From Rhizoclosmatium globosum (lineage: Eukaryota > Chytridiomycota > Chytridiomycetes > Chytridiales > Chytriomycetaceae): a stretch of 20,739 nt of DNA. Made by a program: the position numbers and the translations under genes. The stretch lies in assembly GCA_002104985.1 (NCBI GenBank), contig MCGO01000390.1, positions 1 through 20,739 on the forward strand, in the 5' to 3' direction. Below, piece after piece: positions 18,049-20,739 of the stretch (its first letter is position 1; each line of letters begins with the position of its first letter). The notes below the pieces were generated by a model. The model made no database searches, had not been told where the DNA came from, and was given only the letters and a program-made list of their open reading frames with translations.

Positions 18049-18253
18049 GTTTTTAGGGTGTTTTTTGTTTTGCACTGAACAAAAAGAAAGAAAGTCTTTT
18101 AAAGTTTCTAAATCAGGAACGTGATTCTGAGAACGTGCCCTTTAGGTTGATTGTGATTGGTTGGTTTGCAAAAAACATGTCAGTGTTCTTTTATTAGCTT
18201 CACATCTCACGTCAAACAACACGTGTATACTCGTCATTACGGTTCTGGACTTC
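18049..18253 (-). other. Non-coding spacer between the small ORFs of the element
   Basis: About 205 bp without a convincing frame on either strand. It contains A/T-rich runs on the element strand. No RNA gene is seen. Confidence 0.4.
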
Positions 18254-18616
18254 TTAATCGTCCTCATTATCCGAAACTAGGTCTGGCATTGATGTATCAT
18301 CAGAGATGTCAACAAGTTCTGGTAAATCGTCCAACGTTGCCAAATCTGGTGTTGATAGTTCACAGTACAATGCTAAAGCATTCTGTAGAAACTCGCTTGG
18401 CGAAGTAGGAAATCCATATCTTGTACTCTGTACTTGATACAGGATCAAATCGTCTTGAATCCGAGTTCCACGAAAGTATTGTAGTGTTCCCAACAGCTCC
18501 TGTTGTTCCGGTGTGAGGGACTCATCGACGACTCCGGTTTGTTTGTCACAATCCCTCGGACAAGCTACTGCTTTCTCGGCCTCTGTCAAGGATGACAAGG
18601 TCAACGTCTTCGTCAT
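18254..18616 (-). CDS. Small acidic ORF in the element leader (120 codons)
   Basis: Starts at the ATG at 18616; the same frame is open farther to 18685 but without an ATG. It encodes a 120-residue protein with a short hydrophilic N-terminus (MTKTLTLSSLTEAEKA), a CPRDCD segment, a helical middle (LTPEQQELLGTL) and a very acidic C-terminus (ISDDTSMPDLVSDNEDD). No family is recognised. It precedes Gag in the region that is normally an untranslated leader in LTR elements. Confidence 0.5.
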   Translation of the reverse strand: MTKTLTLSSLTEAEKAVACPRDCDKQTGVVDESLTPEQQELLGTLQYFRGTRIQDDLILYQVQSTRYGFPTSPSEFLQNALALYCELSTPDLATLDDLPELVDISDDTSMPDLVSDNEDD

Positions 18617-18973
18617 TCGCTGAGTTTCCAGAATGTATCCGCGAATCCAAATTCGGAAATCGATTTTCACATCACTTATGGCCACGCAGTCATCTAAGTG
18701 ATATCATGTTTGTTATTTGTTCATGCCGTTGAACCCAAAAATCCATTCCAACTAAAATAAGTCCAACTTTAACAAAGTCATCCTTTTACTTCGATTTTAA
18801 ATTGTTTATTTATACATAGCTTCTCCAATAAACTAGTTCAGCTCTCACTAAGAGAGGCCTCATGTTTTAAACTACATGGAGTCTCATGTCTAATACATGG
18901 TACTACACACATTCCCGTGTGGTCAATCTCACTCACAACTCTAGGTTGTCGCTTTTACGTTGGGCCCCCATTC
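18617..18973 (-). other. 5' untranslated leader of the element
   Basis: About 357 bp between the 5' LTR and the first ATG frame. It carries the primer-binding site at its start. The rest is A/T-rich with no clear gene. Packaging signals are expected here but cannot be identified by eye. Confidence 0.5.
18958..18970 (-). other. Candidate primer-binding site
   Basis: On the element strand TGGGGGCCCAACG begins three bases inside the 5' LTR. TGG pairs with the CCA end of a tRNA, and the first seven bases (TGGGGGC) equal those of known tRNA-Pro primer sites. The remaining bases do not match the vertebrate tRNA-Pro site, so the primer identity is tentative. Confidence 0.6.
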
Positions 18974-20009
18974 TGTAACAAGTAAGGGTTGCTTCCCCTT
19001 TCCAGGTTTCAATCCTCGCTACCATCCTACAACACTCGCTCCTAGGTCTACGCTTACTTGCCAAAAAGCACGGTACGAATCAGTACCCTGGTCCCTCCTC
19101 CGTGGCTCCAATGATTCCAGGTACTGTCTGAAAGACCCAAGGTCTTCGCTCGCTAAGACACTAATCCCAGGCTGACGTAAATAAAGAACAATAAAAGAAA
19201 TAACACATCGCTACGCTCTACCACTCCCTCCTAATGTTCCAGTAGTCCGTTACCGTTACATCATCCACTCCGCTCATCCGCTTGTTACTCCCGAGGCAAG
19301 ATCCGTTACCCCGAGAGACCCGACTTCGCTAACATTCCTGAACGCCTCGGTGCGCCACCATAGCCCTTATGTCCATAGTGTGGAGTCTACGCTGATAGTT
19401 CCAGTCGCCGCTGGCTTTCCACCGCTTCCTCTGTGCAACAGATCCATGGGTCAGCGTTCAAGCCTACAACCCATGGCAAGGCACGTGCTCCGTGGCCGGA
19501 GGAACCTGGGGTGCTCCACACACGCTAGCCCCAGCCCCCGCCATGCACACGTACCCCACACATCCAGCCTACTCGTTCAGTCCAGAGGTAGCCCACTCCT
19601 CTCTTCGATTCGTCCCCTGCTACCTCCTTTGGTTCGCTAACCTGTAGTTCGCTAATCCGGCATCGGACTCCCTAACTCGGCCTTTCCCTTCGGTCGAGGT
19701 GACTTGTGTCTCGCTGATCCAGAGTACTCGCTCCGGCGCGTCTACCGTGAAACCGGCCTATGGTGGCGTCTCCCTAAGAGCGGCCACGCCCGTCTGTTAC
19801 ACGTCGACGCCGTCGCTCGCTCGAGGTCCGTCTCGCTCTGGGCGACCTTGATCGACTCGCTCGCCTTTCAATTCGCAACAACTTTTTATTCCAATAATAG
19901 ACACTGTTCTAATCTAAAGTCCCCAACTAAAATTCCAAAAATAGATAAAGAAAACGTGTCGAGTCCAAGTCCGAACCAAACCCCAGAACGTGCGCCTGCA
20001 CACGTTACA
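18974..20009 (-). repeat. 5' LTR (right copy, 1036 bp)
   Basis: Second copy of the LTR, lying at the upstream end of the minus-strand element and therefore expected to carry its promoter. It ends directly against CGCC and the interrupted CK1-C exon. It is identical to the left copy except for one C missing from the run at 19309-19312. Element transcription would run leftward, away from CK1-C. Confidence 0.97.
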
Positions 20010-20013
20010 CGCC
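20010..20013. repeat. Target-site duplication, right copy (CGCC)
   Basis: CGCC directly follows the right LTR end (GTTACA) and repeats 5889-5892. Removing the element and one copy restores a continuous frame, which supports 4 bp as the real duplication length. Confidence 0.85.
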
Positions 20014-20739
20014 AACCGCGCCTCGTCGCAGCCAACGGCCGCCCAGTCCGCCGCAACTCTCCTCGCAAAACAACAACAACAGCAACAGCAACAGTTCTCG
20101 CCGCAGCAGCAGTACAACGCCATGGTCGCTTCTGGCATCGTCCCTCTCTCCGCCGTGCCCCAGGCCTACTCCTCGCAGTCCGCACAACAGCAACAGCAAC
20201 AAACAGCTCAGAACCAGCCTCAGATCATCGGCTCGCAACAGGCCACCTCCTCGTCCTCCTCCTCAAAGAAATCATCCCTCAGTCACAATGTCGTTGGAAT
20301 GCATTACAAGGTTGGAAAGAAGATTGGTGAAGGATCTTTTGGAATGGTATATGAAGGTACGTCCTCAATCTTCACTTGTCGGCAATGATTGGAAGTTCTA
20401 ACGTTTTTGGGTTTTGTAGGAGTGAATGTGATCAATAACCAACCTGTTGCCATCAAGTTTGAGCCAAGGAAAACGGATGTTCCTCAGTTGCGTGATGAGT
20501 ACCGTACGTTCAAGATTCTTGCTGGATCAGGTACAATGGTCTTTGTTTTCAATGGCGCCCAATTTTTGTCGCAGCCACCACACCTTAATTGGATTCAGCT
20601 GACCTTTTTTGCACTTTTAACATTATAGTGGGTGTACCAAACGTTTACTACTATGGTGCTGAGGACTATACAATGTTCTTTGCTCGGATATGTTGGGACC
20701 TACCCTTGAAGATATGTTTGATCTTTGTAAACGGAAATT
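20014..20739 (+). pseudogene. CK1-C, remainder of interrupted casein kinase I gene (partial, runs off window)
   Basis: Third tandem Yck-type kinase. Exon 1 continues at 20014-20356, exon 2 is 20420-20530 and exon 3 starts at 20629 and leaves the window. Exon 2 has the same length (111 nt) and phase as in CK1-B. The N-terminus carries Gln runs (20069-20120, 20184-20205) and a Ser run (about 20250-20265), then [30 protein letters not shown] and a VGVPNVYYYG segment. A base is missing near 20683, before [13 protein letters not shown] in the shifted frame. The native first six codons are at 5875-5892, 14.1 kb away. An in-frame ATG at 20122 lies before the kinase domain and could give a shortened but complete kinase if this side is transcribed. 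Confidence 0.88.

Larger units (their letters stand above)
5893..20009 (-). mobile_element. 14.1-kb Ty3/gypsy-type LTR retrotransposon with extra endonuclease domain
   Basis: The element is bounded by LTRs with perfect 6-bp inverted ends (TGTAAC/GTTACA) and flanked by the 4-bp direct repeat CGCC. Coding runs right to left in the order Gag, protease, reverse transcriptase, RNase H, integrase, which is the Ty3/gypsy order and not the copia order. The internal part is 12,044 bp, far longer than most fungal Ty3 elements. The extra length comes from a large Gag region, an ExoIII/APE1-like domain after RNase H, and a long insertion inside integrase. The pol frame is intact from 11364 to 7078 and the Gag frame from 17507 to 14838; the rest is broken by single-base shifts. 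Confidence 0.95.

Noticed and set aside
19990..20388. Frame reading from the end of the right LTR straight into CK1-C exon 1
   Set aside because: The LTR part has no ATG (it begins with GTG), so it is a chance continuation of the frame. The native start is at 5875, or possibly the ATG at 20122.
1..20739. CRISPR arrays, tRNA or rRNA genes, bacterial operon signals
   Set aside because: No spaced direct repeats, cloverleaf-like or rRNA-like sequence was seen, and introns and the retroelement make the window eukaryotic.

Overview
The window looks fungal. It has compact genes, short GT-AG introns of about 47-107 nt, and casein kinase I proteins of the yeast Yck type with Gln- and Ser-rich ends. 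An early-diverging fungal lineage is plausible, but the sequence does not prove it. Everything outside the retrotransposon lies on the + strand.

Layout: (1) 29-987, a short-chain dehydrogenase/reductase gene with one intron. (2) 1090-3160 and 3372-5535, two complete tandem casein kinase I paralogues, CK1-A and CK1-B, which share most intron positions but have different C-terminal tails: CK1-A has a Cys-Cys-Cys tail and CK1-B has a basic/aromatic tail without cysteine. (3) 5875-5892 plus 20014-20739, a third tandem paralogue, CK1-C. It is split after its sixth codon and runs off the right edge of the window. (4) 5893-20009, a 14.1-kb Ty3/gypsy-type LTR retrotransposon on the minus strand, inserted inside the first exon of CK1-C. 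It has TG...CA ends, 1037/1036-bp LTRs that differ by one C in a C-run, and a 4-bp target duplication (CGCC). When the element and one CGCC are ignored, the CK1-C reading frame continues exactly.

Retrotransposon in its own 5'->3' direction (right to left): 5' LTR (18974-20009), a possible tRNA-Pro-like primer site, a leader, a small acidic ORF (18616-18254), an 18-codon acidic ORF, an unusually large Gag region (about 17945-14780) with coiled coil, RG-rich patch, a hydrophobic segment and a zinc-knuckle remnant, then protease (DTGA), reverse transcriptase (YVDD), RNase H, an inserted ExoIII/APE1-type endonuclease domain, integrase (HHCC and D-D-35-E), an unrecognised insertion of about 250 residues, the integrase C-terminal module, a chromodomain-like tail, polypurine tract and 3' LTR (5893-6929).

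The most unusual item is the complete ExoIII/APE1-like nuclease domain fused in frame between RNase H and integrase of an LTR element. Integrase normally makes such a nuclease unnecessary. The ~250-residue insertion inside integrase is the second.

Caution: many single-base frame breaks occur in the dehydrogenase, the kinases and the gag-pro-RT part of the element. Protein similarity resumes intact after each break, most breaks look like one lost base, several of them in short homopolymers, and the two LTRs are nearly identical. Consensus errors from long-read assembly therefore explain most breaks better than old decay, although two element blocks (17507-14838 and 11364-7078) are intact over kilobases.
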